Of a stretch of DNA of 64,000 nucleotides, positions 29,644-40,246 are shown piece after piece. The notes under the pieces were generated by a model. That model did no database searches and was not told the DNA's origin. It saw only the letters and a list, made by a program, of their open reading frames with translations. The position numbers and the translations under genes are program-made. The DNA is from Bufo bufo (Eukaryota > Chordata > Amphibia > Anura > Bufonidae), in NCBI RefSeq assembly GCF_905171765.1, contig NC_053390.1:505024301-505088300 (forward strand). The letters are read 5' to 3'. How positions within the stretch are numbered: position 1 is the stretch's first letter; each line of letters opens with the position of its first letter.

Positions 29644-30410
29644 GGGCCCTTTCACACTTGCGTTGTCCGGATCCGGCGTGTACTCCATTTGCCGGAATTA
29701 CACGCCGGATCCGGAAAAACGCAAGTGAACTGAAAGCATTTGAAGACGGATCCGTCTTCAAAATGCGTTCAGTGTTACTATGGCAGCCAGGACGCTATTA
29801 AAGTCCTGGTTGCCATAGTAGTAGTGGGGAGCGGGGGAGCAGTATACTTACAGTCCGTGCGGCTCCTGGGGCGCTCCAGAATGACGTCAGAGCGCCCCAT
29901 GCGCATGGATGACGTGATCCATGCGACACGTCATCCATGAGCGTGGGGCGCCCTGACGTCACTCTGGAGCGCCCGGGGAGCCGCACGGACGGTAAGTATA
30001 CTGCTCCCCCGCTCCCCACTACACTTTACCATGGCTGCCAGGACTTTAGCGTCCTGGCAGCCATGGTAACCATTCAGAAAAAGCTAAACGTCGGATCCGG
30101 CAATGCGCCGAAACGACGTTTAGCTTAAGGCCGGATCCGGATTAATGCCTTTCAATGGGCATTAATTCCGGATCCGGCCTTGCGGCAAGTGTTCAGGATT
30201 TTTGGCCGGAGCAAAAAGCGCAGCATGCTGCGGTATTTTCTCCGGCCAAAAAACGTTCCGGTCCGGAACTGAAGACATCCTGATGCATCCTGAACGGATT
30301 TCTCTCCATTCAGAATGCATTAGGATAAAACTGATCGGTATTCTTCCGTCATAGAGCCCCGACGACGGAACTCTATGCCGGAAGAAAAGAACGCAAGTGT
30401 GAAAGAGCCC
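29644..30410. mobile_element. PIF/Harbinger-type foldback MITE, 767 bp
   Basis: Ends GGGCCCTTTCACACTTGCG and CGCAAGTGTGAAAGAGCCC are inverted, flanked by TTA (29641-29643 and 30411-30413), the usual TWA duplication of PIF/Harbinger. The interior is a set of long inverted segments: GGGGCGCTC / GAGCGCCC, a TACTTACAGTCCGTGCGGC versus GCCGCACGGACGGTAAGTA pair, and CATGGCTGCCAGGAC-like pairs, with many CCGGATCCGG motifs. No coding capacity. Confidence 0.85.
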
Positions 30411-30413
30411 TTA

Positions 30414-31456
30414 GTCATCTAATCGGCAGGTTTGTGGTAATATACCTAGATGATATTTTAATTTATTCGTCTGATCTGAGAACACATGAGGTGCATGTCA
30501 GACAAGTACTGCAGGTCCTACGGACGAATGAATTATATGCTAAAATTGAAAAATGTGTCTTCGCCGTTCAGGAGATACAATTCTTAGGTTATTTTTTATC
30601 TGCGTCAGGTTTCCGTATGGATCCTAGGAAGGTCCAGGCAATTTTAGATTGGGATCTTCCTGAGAACCTCAAAGCTCTGCAACGGTTCTTGGGCTTCGCG
30701 AATTTCTATAGGAAATTAATTAAAAATTATTCAGTTATTGTAAAACCCCTTACTGACATGACTAGGAAGGGGACTGATTTTTCTAAATGGTCTGACGCCG
30801 CTAAAGTTGCTTTTTCCTCTCTAAAAGAGAGGTTTACCTCGGCACCTGTACTAGTCCAACCTGATGTCTCTCAGCCTTTTATTGTTGAAGTCGATGCGTC
30901 AGAGGTGGGAGTGGGGGCAGTGCTGTCTCAGGGTCCGTCTCCTGGCAAATGGCGTCATTGTGCTTTCTTTTCTAAAAAACTATCTACAGCAGAAAAGAAC
31001 TACGATATTGGCAATAGGGAACTATTAGCTATTAAACTAGCATTTGAGGAATGGCGTCACTTTTTAGAGGGGGCAGTCCACCCCGTCACTGTGATTACGG
31101 ACCACAAAAATCTTCTGTACCTCGAATCAGCTAAGCGTTTCACCCCTAGACAAGCTAGGTGGTCGCTATATTTTACCAGGTTTAACTTTGTGATTACCTA
31201 TCGTCCTGGGGCAAAGAATACCAAGGCTGATGCACTATTTCGTTGTTTCCCTGGAGGGGGTAATGTGAGTGATCCGGTACCCATTCTTCAAAGAGGAGTG
31301 GTTGTTTCTGCGGTACACTCTGCTCAGGAGTGGAAGGTGTTAGACGCCCAAGAGGACGCCCCGGTCTCTTGCCCCTCAGAGAAATTGTTTGTACCGTTGA
31401 ACCTGCGCTTCGAACTATTAAAGGAACATCATAATTCGGCACTTGCTGGGCAGTAA
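30414..31456 (+). pseudogene. pol: Chromovirus pol, part 2: reverse transcriptase palm end and RNase H
   Basis: Picks up right after the MITE with SHLIGRF and the catalytic YLDDILIYSSDL (about 30443), then the thumb and connection (FLGFANFYRKLIKNYSVI). RNase H follows (VEVDASEVGVGAVLSQ near 30887, NRELLAIKLAFEEWRHFLEG, VITDHKNLLYLES, NTKADALFR). It ends LLKEHHNSALAGQ at a stop at 31454-31456. Integrase homology continues from there one base out of phase, which suggests a small deletion at about 31448. Confidence 0.92.
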
Positions 31457-32789
31457 AGCAACCTTGGAGCTATTGTCTCGTCGTTTTTGGTGGCCAAGGT
31501 TGCGTCAGGATGTATTGGATTTTGTGTCTTCTTGTTCTACCTGTGCGCGCGCAAAAGTTTCACATACACGTCCTGCAGGGTCTCTATTACCACTCGTCAT
31601 TCCCAATAGACCATGGACACATCTGTCAATGGATTTTATCACTGACTTACCTTTGTCTGCGGGTAAAACAGTTATTTTGGTAGTAGTGGACAGGTTTAGC
31701 AAAATGGTACACTTCATTGCGTTACCCGCACTACCTAATGCTAAGACTCTTGCTCAGGTATTCGTCAGTGAAATCGTGAAGCTTCACGGGGTCCCCTCCG
31801 ATGTTGTTTCGGATCGGGGTACCCAGTTTATTTCTAAATTTTGGAAAGCTTTTTGTTCCCGTTTGGGGGTACACTTGTCCTTTTCCTCAGCTTTCCATCC
31901 TCAGTCGAATGGACAGACTGAGCGTACCAACCAAAACCTGGAGACATAGCTAAGATGTTTTGTGTCTGAAAACCAAGAGTTGTGGTCATCATATTTACCG
32001 TTAGCTGAGTTTGCCATAAATAATCGTCGTCAGGAATCTACTGGCAAGTCACCATTTCTTGGTGCATATGGTTTTCATCCCCAATTCTGTACTTTCAAAG
32101 AGGGGGGGTCTTCTGGGGTTCCCGAAGAGGAACGGTTTTCGTCATCTCTTTCATCGGTATGGCAGAAGGTGCAAGCTAACTTGAAAAATATGGGAGGTAA
32201 ATACAAATGCATGGCTGATAAGAGACGGTCGCCAGGTCCGGACCTAGGAGTGAATGACTATGTGTGGTTGTCTACTAGGAATATTAAATTGAAGGTTCCC
32301 TCTTGGAAACTGGGTCCTAGGTTTATTGGTCCTTACAAAATTGTAGCCATCATCAACCCCGTGGCTTTTCGCCTGGAGTTACCTCAGACTTTTAAAATCC
32401 ATAATGTCTTTCATAAGTCGTTACTCAAAAAATATGTTCCACCTCTAGAACCGTCACCTCTGCCACCCCCTCCTGTTGTTGTGGATGGTAATCTAGAGTT
32501 TCAGATATCCAAAATTGTTAATTCTCGTCGGGTCCGCCGCTCTCTTCAATATCTGGTGCATTGGAGAGGTTACGGTCCCAAGGAAAGAATGTGGGTTCCT
32601 GCATCTGAGGTAAACGCCGACAGGCTAGTTCGGGTTTTTCATGCCTCTCATCCTGAGAGACCTGGTCCTGAGTGTCCGGAGGCCCCTCGTAGAGAGGGGG
32701 GTACTGTCACGAGTGTGTCAAGAACCACGCCTGACTCCGTTATACCCGGGGTCAGGAAGTCGCTGCGGTTGGCTGCGCGCTCTATTTAA
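31443..32789 (+). pseudogene. pol: Chromovirus pol, part 3: integrase with C-terminal chromodomain
   Basis: The integrase zinc region ends VSSCSTCARAKV. The catalytic residues are Asp in MDFITDLP (about 31633), Asp in VSDRGTQFIS (about 31810) and Glu in NGQTERTNQ (about 31915). An in-frame TAG at 31947-31949 splits the frame, and reading resumes in the same frame from 31950. The tail has GPRFIGPYKIVAIIN and then a chromodomain at about 32490-32640 (ISKIVNSRRVRRSLQYLVHW, RGYGPKERMWVPASE). Chromodomains of this group guide insertion by reading histone marks. The gene is dead because of the TAG and the upstream shift. Confidence 0.92.
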
Positions 32790-33353
32790 GATAGGGCTGT
32801 TTCCTTATGGTAGCTTTCTGGGTTTGCTGTGCAACCCTTTTTGGCTCACTCAGGGATCCGTAGCTCCTTCTCCTCAGCTGTTCATTGTCCAGCACTCCCA
32901 ACTTCCTTATATTCCCCTCTCACACTTCTCTGGTTGCCAGATATAGAACTTCCTGCCTGGACTTCTATTCTGACCCTCTGGAGCTGTGTTGCTGCGTTCT
33001 CTGGTTGTTGGTCCAGAACGCTACCCTCCGGATCCCTGTTGGACCTTTGTGGTCTGCTGTGGTCGCCCACCTGGGTGTATGTGTTTGTCTGTATTGTCTG
33101 TCCTCTCCCTGGTGTTTCCCTCTTAGTGTCAGTGGTGCAGACTAGCGATCCCACCGGCCCGTTCACTATCTAGGACTCATTTTAGGGAAAGCCAGTGTTT
33201 AGGCACGTGATCGCCGCACGGGTGAGGAACCCGTCTAGGGACGTCAGGGCAGTCAGGTGCCAGCCGCAAGGTGAGTCAGGGGTCACCACCTTTCCCTCTC
33301 CCTTGGGCAGGGCTTTCCCTTTTCCCTCCCTGTGCGTGACGCCGGTCATTACA
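32705..33353 (+). repeat. 3' LTR of the chromovirus
   Basis: 649 bp, starts TGTCACGAGTG, ends CCGGTCATTACA, followed by GATAT. Differences from the 5' LTR include GGAAGTCGCTGC versus GGAATTTGCAGC near the start. Confidence 0.94.
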
Positions 33354-34810
33354 GATATTGATGACACGCTTAAAAAGATAGCAGATATTGAACACATCCA
33401 TAAAAGATCTAGGGCAACGGAGGTGAAGGAAGAGCTAAGACTCCTCAGAGACCATCTTAAAGATCATCTTAACCTTAGATCTTCCAAATGTTACCTTTAC
33501 TTTCAACAGCTGATATATGCACATGGTAATAAAGGTGGCCAACTGATGTCTTCTATGATTAAGAAAAGCAATTGTGGCAGAGAGGGGAGAGATGCTCATA
33601 GGGTAATAGTTTTTCAGGGGAAATGATTGACAAGAAATATAAGTTATGCTCACCTTTTTGTGTTGTGCAAACATAGGCACAACATTAGTGTAGGCGTGTG
33701 GTTAGACAGCTGAGGAAAACGCGCTGTCTGCACAGAGGACGTTGTTTTTTAATTCCAGACTTGAAAAAGTAGTGTTTTCAACTCCGAAATGCGTTGTCAC
33801 CTCTATATATAAACAATAAAGGAACTATCGACAACTACTTAAGGTCGTGTCTTTGCGCCAAGAAGTATTGAAAAACGGTAAACCACAATTACTCCACACC
33901 CCTGTATGATTAAGAAAAAAGAAATCACTATCGCATATATCAGCGGTTAAAAGTGCCCAAGGTCAGGTTGTGAAAGCAACACCGGACATTGCTAAAGCTT
34001 TTCAAACGTTGTATGCAGGATTATATAACTTTCAGCAGTCAGATCCCCGAACAGCTAGTCCTTCTAGAGATCAGGCTATAGAATCCTTCCTGAGGACTCT
34101 GAATCTCCCTACATTAGATCACCAAGCAGCACAAGAATTAGTGAAGCCAATATCACTGGAGGAAATCAAAATAATTGTTAACAGTTTTTCCCTGAAGAAG
34201 AGCCCAGGCCTTCCACTTCAGTACTATAAAACATTCTCTGACATACTTTTTCCACACTTATCCACATTATGCAATGATCTCCTAAATGGGGCTATACACA
34301 GACAAACACAGAAGGCACATGTGACCCTCATCCCCAAAGAAGGAAAAGAATACCCAACTCTGCAGCAGCTTATAGGCATATCTCACTTCAGAACCTTGAA
34401 CTGAAAATCTAGGTGAAACTCCTGGCCTTTAGAATGAAAACATACATTCCGTCATTAGTGGGACCGGACCAAGTGGGATTTGTCCCAGGCAGGGAAGGGA
34501 AGAATAATGCACACAAGTTGTTTCACATCGTCCATATGGCCCACAGAACCAAGATCCCGCTGACATTGCTAGGAGTGGATGCCGAGAAGGCGTTTGACCG
34601 GGTGGACAGGTCTTTTATGAAGCAGACCTTACTGAGGTTCCAATTCCCACCACAGTTTGTGGATGCAATCTTCACTCTGTATGGCCAACCTCACGCCAGA
34701 CTCAAAATAAACAGGACATTTTCCCCTACCTTTGAGGTTAAAAATGGTACCTGGCAGGGATGCCCCCTTTCTCCCACTTTATTTATTTTAGTAGCAGAAA
34801 CTCTTTTGCC
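33354..34810 (+). pseudogene. L1-A ORF2: linker and N-terminal reverse transcriptase, broken
   Basis: The linker reads DDTLKKIADIEHIHKRSR, FQQLIYAHGNKGGQLMSSMI (33360-33567). After a 337-bp insert it continues KKKEITIAYISAVKSA and FQTLYAGLYNFQQSD (33905-34040). RT motifs follow: EEIKIIVNSFSLKKSPGLP (34160), AHVTLIPKEGKEY (34315), then in a new frame PDQVGFVPGREGKNNAHKLF (34465), LLGVDAEKAFDRVDRSF (34565-34615) and GTWQGCPLSPTLFILVAETL (34745-34805). The frame shifts near 34400-34412. L1-B sits right after AETLLP (34810), inside the RT. Confidence 0.88.
33568..33904. mobile_element. Unclassified retroposed insert (337 bp) with 14-bp target duplication
   Basis: The 14 bases TATGATTAAGAAAA occur on both sides (33554-33567 and 33905-33918) and the L1-A reading closes cleanly if the insert is removed. 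Length and long target duplication fit a LINE-mobilised element such as a SINE or a 5'-truncated LINE tail. The body contains AACAATAAAGG (about 33816) but no A-box/B-box pair that I can identify with confidence. Left and right ends are not inverted repeats. Confidence 0.75.
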
Positions 34811-34973
34811 GGGGGGGCGTGGCCTGAGAGCGCATGGAGTAGGTCGCACCGCACTGAGCTCCTGCAGACATCCTGATTTTAGAGTGGTAGCAACCCCCTA
34901 TTTCGCAGATCCTTGCCTACCTGGTGGTTGAGAGGAGACAGGAGAGTGTGGTGCTGATCTTTTGAGTCCCGAC
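34811..34973 (+). promoter_or_regulatory. L1-B 5' leader, presumed internal promoter
   Basis: 163 bp from the G-rich start to the ORF1 ATG. Full-length LINEs start at their own promoter, so this short leader is the likely RNA polymerase II promoter. No TATA box is seen. Confidence 0.5.
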
Positions 34974-36050
34974 ATGCCTAGAAAGTCCGGTAAAGGGCCG
35001 CGCTGTGACAGGCCAGAGGAGAGTCGGCATGGCGCCGAGGAAGAAGAGGGGCCGGCCTTACAGCCCAAGACGAGACAGACGGCTGCCGCAAAGCTGAGCA
35101 GGTTTGCTCGCACGGAGAGTGCTGGGGGAGACTGGGCTGAGGAGAAGGAGATGGACGCTCAGGTTTCCTCTGGACAAGAGGATGAATCCACCGACGGGGA
35201 GACCCTGGACGCGGTAAATTGGCCGCCATTAACCCCTGCACGGCCGGCAAAAGACGCGGTAGGCCCTAAAGTTGTGGATGGAGCAGAGCCTACTCTAAAA
35301 GATATTATGGCCGCTGTGGCCAGTTGTAACAGCACACTGAAGGTGCTTACAGTACAGGTTGGCAGCCTGAGGTCGGATGTGTCTTTAATTAGGCATGACC
35401 TACACAAAATCACAGAACGCACCTCTGAATTGGAGAAGAGGGTGTCCACTATTGAGGACGTTATCCAGCCTATGCAAATGGCGGCAAAATCATCTGCTAA
35501 AGATATAGCGGCGTTATACGCCAAAACAGATGACCTGGAGAACAGGTCCAGAAGGAATAACCTGCGGATTGTGGGTGTGCCAGAGAAGACGGAGGGGGAT
35601 AATGCCACCGAATTTGTGGAAAAATGGCTGCACCAATTATTTCATGAAAAAGGTCTATCCTCATTATATGCGGTGGAGCGGGCGCACAGAGTCCCCATGC
35701 GGCCGCTTCCGCCTGGCAGACCTCCCCGTCCCATACTGGCGAAGATACTCCATTTTAAAGACCGGGACACTATCCTGCGACAATCTAGGGACAATGAGGA
35801 GATGGTCCTGAATGGGGTGAAAGTATCCATATTTCCGGATTATTCCAACGAAGTGCAGCGGAGGAGAAGCAGATTTATGGATATAAAGAAAAGGCTGAGA
35901 GCTCTACAAGTCCAGTACGCTATGCTGTTTCCTGCTAAACTGCGTGTGGTGGCATTGGGATCCACCAGATTTTTTGAAGATCCGGAGGAGGCGACGCAGT
36001 GGCTGGACGTCCACGAGCGACAATTGAGAAGTGGGGCCCTGGACACTTGA
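34974..36050 (+). CDS. L1-B ORF1 protein (RNA-binding, coiled coil and RRM)
   Basis: 358 residues from the ATG at 34974 (MPRKSGKGPRCDRPEESRHG); a longer frame exists upstream but starts at a TTG. Order: charged, disordered N-terminus (to about 110); heptad-like coiled coil (about 115-185; LTVQVGSLRSDVSLIRHDLH, SELEKRVSTIEDV); RRM (about 185-280; DDLENRSRRNNLRIVGVPE, then AVERAHRVPMRPL); and C-terminal domain (about 285-350; VSIFPDYSNEVQRRRSRFMD). This is the trimeric L1 ORF1p plan: it coats L1 RNA and acts as a nucleic-acid chaperone. No stop or shift. ORF2 follows after 434 bases. Confidence 0.93.
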   Translation: MPRKSGKGPRCDRPEESRHGAEEEEGPALQPKTRQTAAAKLSRFARTESAGGDWAEEKEMDAQVSSGQEDESTDGETLDAVNWPPLTPARPAKDAVGPKVVDGAEPTLKDIMAAVASCNSTLKVLTVQVGSLRSDVSLIRHDLHKITERTSELEKRVSTIEDVIQPMQMAAKSSAKDIAALYAKTDDLENRSRRNNLRIVGVPEKTEGDNATEFVEKWLHQLFHEKGLSSLYAVERAHRVPMRPLPPGRPPRPILAKILHFKDRDTILRQSRDNEEMVLNGVKVSIFPDYSNEVQRRRSRFMDIKKRLRALQVQYAMLFPAKLRVVALGSTRFFEDPEEATQWLDVHERQLRSGALDT

Positions 36051-36484
36051 AGGAGGCAGATATACGTTTCTTATGTTCAAGTTATATATGCATTTACACT
36101 CTAGGATTGCTTTAAATGTTGCACCAGTTAGGGAGTGTATTATGTAATGCTACCAAATGGTAGTTCCTGAGGAGGGAGCAGGCGGTAATGATAGTAAAAT
36201 GTATTTCTCAGTTGTGGGGAGGATTCTCTACCTGAGGAAAAGTGTTATAAATTGTTATGCTTATTGTAGGTTGAAGGGCATGTTGCTCTCGGATTGCCTT
36301 GTTTTAATGTGGGAAGTGGATAAGAAAGGGAAAGGTTTCCCCAGCTACAGTAACCTGAGTATGAGAGGGAGGGAGGGGGGTGGGGGGGTAGGGAAAAGGT
36401 TGGGGGGGAAGGTTAGGGTCTTGAACTATGAGCGAGTGTTATCTGAATGGGGTGTGAGATTCAAATATGGTTTAAAATTTTACC
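36051..36484 (+). other. L1-B spacer between ORF1 and ORF2
   Basis: 434 bp. Contains a very G-rich stretch (about 36363-36415, runs such as GGGAGGGAGGGGGGTGGGGG) on the sense strand with at least four G3+ runs close together, a potential G-quadruplex. The open frame 36157-36501 has no domain and is taken as spacer. Confidence 0.6.
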
Positions 36485-39400
36485 ATGTCACAGGCGATTA
36501 GAATCTTAAGCTGGAATGTGAGAGGGATGGCTGAAGCACGGAAAAGACAGTGCATTTTTCAGTATCTGGGGCGGTTTCAGCCGGCTATATGTTGTCTTCA
36601 GGAAACGCATTTGACAGGAGAAAATTTACACTGGATGAATAAAAATTGGGTGATCCATGCGTTACATTCAACTCATTCCTCTCATTCTAGAGGTGTAAGT
36701 ATGATTGTGCATAGGAGTATCAGGTATGAACATATGCAGGAGTGTGTGGACGCTGAGGGCAGGTATGTGTGTGTGGTGTGTAAGGTAGATGGAATACAGC
36801 TGGTGCTGGTGTCTGTGTATGTGCCTCCACCGTTTGCTTCCCCATTAATAAGAGAGATCATGGGCTTTGTGGCGGACTTCCCTGGGCTGCCGTGGCTGTT
36901 GGTTGGGGACTTTAATTGCACGATGAATGACTCCCTAGATAGATGCCGGGTGGAGGGAGCAGGTGGTTCACCGGGGAGTGCGGCTCTCAGGAATATTTTG
37001 GGTGAGGTAGGAGTGCAAGATGTATGGAGACGGCGTAACCCGGATAAGCGTGAATATTCATGTAGATCCGCCACGCACCATTCACTATCGCGTATAGATC
37101 TGGCCCTTGTTAACGACATAATGCTACCACTAGTTAGGGATGTTGTTTATCATCCTCGGTCGTTGTCTGACCATTCTCTGGTGCAGATTGACTTGTGCCT
37201 GGGGGTGCTCAGACAGGGACCGAGGCTGTGGAAGTGTAATCCTCATTGGTTGAATGTGTTGGGTGACCTATCTGGGATTTCTATGGAAATTAAGGAATTT
37301 TTTGATATCAATACAGGGTCGGCTTCGATACCAGGTGTATGGGACGCCATGAAAGCATTTCTGAGGGGAGTTCTGATGAAAGAAATCAACAAACATAAAT
37401 CCAGGACCAGAGAGGCGGATGTCAAGGCGCATGTACTAGTGTCCGAGGCTGAGAGAGAGTTTAGTAGATCCCCCACCATGGTTAGTAGTGAGGCGCTGGA
37501 GGTTGCTCAGGAGCAGCTGAGATGTCATCTGGTACAGGCCGCAGATAGAAAGAGAAGCTTTTACCGTCAGAGATCTTTTGAGGAAGGAGAGAAGGTGGGT
37601 CATTTGTTGTCAGTGGTCTCGCAGGCTCAGAGAGGCTCCTCTTGTATTCAGGAGTTGAGAGATGACAGGGGGAACAGGTGTCAGGACACAAAAGGAATAT
37701 TAGGAATTTTAAAAAGCTTCTATGTATCTCTATATACTTCCACTGGATCTAGTTCTGATGAGGCCCTGAAGGATTTCCTAGAGGAGGCGCAGTTATCGGT
37801 GCTGTCAGAAGAAGATAGAGAGAGGCTAGAGGAGCCGATTACACTAGAGGAACTGGAAGCTGCACTTGGGGACATGGCAAGTGGTAAGGCCCCTGGAGCT
37901 GATGGTCTCCCAGTAGAGATATACAAAAAACTACAGGGGATATTACTCCCTGAATTACTTAAGGTGTTTGAGCACTCATTGGAGGCAGGTTCGTTACCAC
38001 ATTCGATGCAGGAAGCTATAATTGTGGTTTTGCCTAAGCCTGGGAAGGATCCTAAAATACCGGATTCCTACAGGCCAATTTCACTTCTCACGGCTGATGT
38101 TAAGCTACTGGCGAAGGTGTTGGCGAACAGGCTGTCCAAGGTAATTCTGACCATAGTACATCCGGATCAGACGGGATTTATGCCAGGAAAATCAACGGCT
38201 ATTAACCTTCGTAGGCTGTACACTAGCTTAAATATTCCGGCGGATAATGGTGGTGACAGGGCCTTGCTTGCGCTTGACGCCGCTAAGGCGTTTGATAGTG
38301 TGGAATGGAGGTATTTGTGGGGGGTCCTGAGAATTATGGGCTTTGGTGAACGGTTCATTCAGTGGGTACAGGTTCTGTATTCTAGCCCTAAGGCGAGAAT
38401 TAGAGCTAATGGAGGATTATCAGACTGTTTTCCCCTCGCCAGGGGTTCCAGACAGGGATGCCCACTGTCGCCCTTATTGTTTGCTCTTGCAATAGAGCCG
38501 TTGGCGGCGCATATTCGCTTATCTACAAGTATAGAGGGGTTTAGATATGGTGAACTGCATAATAAAGTGGCTATGTACGCTGATGATACCCTACTTTTCT
38601 TGGGCGATACTGGTGCGTCCCTGGATGCGGCCATGGCATTGATTGACAGATTTGGTAGCTTTTCCGGACTACGGATAAACTGGCAGAAATCCTCTTTGAT
38701 GCCAATTGACGGGCAGGCCCTGGTAGGCAGACAAGTAGATAGTTTGGTGCCCTGGGTGGATAAATTTAAATATCTGGGATTACATATAACACCGAGACTA
38801 GCGGATTTTGAAGAACTAAATCTATCCCCTTTGCTAGCTACTTTTAGGCTTAAAGTGAGGTCATGGTGTAGGCTCTTTCTTTCGGTGGTAGGTAGAGTTA
38901 ACCTTTTAAAAATGGTTATGATGCCCCAACTGTTATATATACTGAATAATGCTCCAGTTTGGATCCCTCTGGATAGATTTAAGAAAATTCACTCTATATT
39001 TAGAGATCTTACTTGGAAGTATGGACAGGCTAGGATCAAACTGGAGACATTGCAGTATTCTAAGTCGGAAGGGGGCTTAGCTGTCCCTAACGCATGGATT
39101 TATTTTTTGGCTTCCCAATGTCAGCATTTTAAGGGATGGATTGATCTACAAGCACCGGATATGACTGGGCAGATATTGCAGCATTGGCTGGGCAGTCGTG
39201 ACCTCATGGGCATTCTGGAAGGTTTAGGAATGCATGCAGGGAGGGAAAAACTTCCTCTGATTGAACTCATGAAAAAAGTTTGGGCAAAAGTGAAGCTGCT
39301 AAGAGGAGTGGGAGGTATTAGTGAACTTTCACCTATTGGAAAGAACCACTTGTTGCCAGAACTATTGGCCATACCAGGACTTAGGAACTGGGAAACTTAT

Positions 39401-40246
39401 GGAGTGACGAGAATTGGACAATTAATTAAGGACAAGACATGTAAGTCATTTCAAAGCCTGCAGCAGGAATTTAATATCCCCAAGGAGTGGTTTTATAAAT
39501 ATCTTCAAATAAGACATGCCCTTGGGGTCACGATGCGGAAGGGATGTGTGATAGCTCAAATGGAGGTGGTCCATAAGCTTGTTCTTCCGTCGGGAGGGGG
39601 AAAAAGAGGGTTAATATCACAGGTGTATGCTCTTCTAATGGAAAAATTCTTAGAGGGATATCCGCTTTCAAGAATGAAAAAGTGGGAGGCTGATGTGGGG
39701 GATATGTCTAAGGATATGTGGGAAGATATTTTAGAAGCAGTCCCCAAGGTGTCTCTAAGTGAACAGGGCAAACTGTCCCAACTATTTATTATACACAGAG
39801 TGTACAAAACACCGGTGTTCCTGAAAAAGATAGGAGTAAGAGGTGATGACAAGTGCCCAAAGTGTATGGAAGATGGTGCAGACTTATTACATATGTTGTG
39901 GTCTTGTCCAGTAGTTGCTAATTATTGGGAGGAAGTTGTAGAGATGATTAATAGTAAATTGACATTAAGAATTCAAAAAGATCCTAAGGTGTGTATTCTG
40001 GGGTATGTGTCTGAAATTGGAGGAAATGAACCGGTTAGGGTAGCTGCGGGGAGATTGCTATATGTGGCCAGGAAACTGATCGCTATGAGGTGGATCCAGG
40101 GGAGTCCGCCCACACTGAGTGAGTTTGAACGGAAGGTGCATGACATGCTGGTACTCGAAAAAGGGGTGTTTGTGAAGAGAGGGTGCCCTCAGAAGTTTGA
40201 AAAAATGTGGACTGAATGGTTATCTCATACCCACGTGGTTATATAG
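36485..40246 (+). CDS. L1-B ORF2 protein (endonuclease and reverse transcriptase), intact
   Basis: 1253 residues from an ATG in an ACCATGT context. Endonuclease at about residues 1-235: RILSWNVRGM, CCLQETHL, LLVGDFNCTMND, SRIDLALV, SDHSLVQIDL. The catalytic Glu, Asp and His are present. Reverse transcriptase at about 450-760: SGKAPGADGLPVEIYK, SYRPISLLTADVKLLAK, DQTGFMPGKSTAI, LLALDAAKAFDSVEW, GSRQGCPLSPLLFALAIEPL, and catalytic AMYADDTLLF at about residue 695. A C-terminal Cys/His segment (CPKCMEDGADLLHMLWSCP) lies at about 1124. The protein nicks target DNA and copies L1 RNA onto the nick. No missing key residue is seen, so this copy could be competent. Confidence 0.95.
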   Translation: MSQAIRILSWNVRGMAEARKRQCIFQYLGRFQPAICCLQETHLTGENLHWMNKNWVIHALHSTHSSHSRGVSMIVHRSIRYEHMQECVDAEGRYVCVVCKVDGIQLVLVSVYVPPPFASPLIREIMGFVADFPGLPWLLVGDFNCTMNDSLDRCRVEGAGGSPGSAALRNILGEVGVQDVWRRRNPDKREYSCRSATHHSLSRIDLALVNDIMLPLVRDVVYHPRSLSDHSLVQIDLCLGVLRQGPRLWKCNPHWLNVLGDLSGISMEIKEFFDINTGSASIPGVWDAMKAFLRGVLMKEINKHKSRTREADVKAHVLVSEAEREFSRSPTMVSSEALEVAQEQLRCHLVQAADRKRSFYRQRSFEEGEKVGHLLSVVSQAQRGSSCIQELRDDRGNRCQDTKGILGILKSFYVSLYTSTGSSSDEALKDFLEEAQLSVLSEEDRERLEEPITLEELEAALGDMASGKAPGADGLPVEIYKKLQGILLPELLKVFEHSLEAGSLPHSMQEAIIVVLPKPGKDPKIPDSYRPISLLTADVKLLAKVLANRLSKVILTIVHPDQTGFMPGKSTAINLRRLYTSLNIPADNGGDRALLALDAAKAFDSVEWRYLWGVLRIMGFGERFIQWVQVLYSSPKARIRANGGLSDCFPLARGSRQGCPLSPLLFALAIEPLAAHIRLSTSIEGFRYGELHNKVAMYADDTLLFLGDTGASLDAAMALIDRFGSFSGLRINWQKSSLMPIDGQALVGRQVDSLVPWVDKFKYLGLHITPRLADFEELNLSPLLATFRLKVRSWCRLFLSVVGRVNLLKMVMMPQLLYILNNAPVWIPLDRFKKIHSIFRDLTWKYGQARIKLETLQYSKSEGGLAVPNAWIYFLASQCQHFKGWIDLQAPDMTGQILQHWLGSRDLMGILEGLGMHAGREKLPLIELMKKVWAKVKLLRGVGGISELSPIGKNHLLPELLAIPGLRNWETYGVTRIGQLIKDKTCKSFQSLQQEFNIPKEWFYKYLQIRHALGVTMRKGCVIAQMEVVHKLVLPSGGGKRGLISQVYALLMEKFLEGYPLSRMKKWEADVGDMSKDMWEDILEAVPKVSLSEQGKLSQLFIIHRVYKTPVFLKKIGVRGDDKCPKCMEDGADLLHMLWSCPVVANYWEEVVEMINSKLTLRIQKDPKVCILGYVSEIGGNEPVRVAAGRLLYVARKLIAMRWIQGSPPTLSEFERKVHDMLVLEKGVFVKRGCPQKFEKMWTEWLSHTHVVI

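Larger units (their letters stand above)
27036..33353 (+). mobile_element. Chromodomain Ty3/gypsy (chromovirus) LTR retrotransposon, 6.3 kb, broken
   Basis: 649-bp LTRs (27036-27684 and 32705-33353) with TGTCACGAG...TCATTACA ends, flanked by the 5-base duplication GATAT (27031-27035 and 33354-33358). Gag, then protease-RT-RNase H-integrase with a C-terminal chromodomain, the order of vertebrate sushi-ichi-like chromoviruses. A Harbinger-type MITE (29644-30410) cuts the RT; further lesions lie in gag and integrase. LTRs differ at roughly ten positions by eye, so it is older than the Gmr1-like insertion. It sits in the L1-A ORF2 linker, whose reading continues on both sides. Confidence 0.95.

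Noticed and set aside
34962..34973. Upstream TTG start for L1-B ORF1 giving four extra residues
   Set aside because: Eukaryotic L1 ORF1 translation normally starts at ATG; the ATG at 34974 is used instead.
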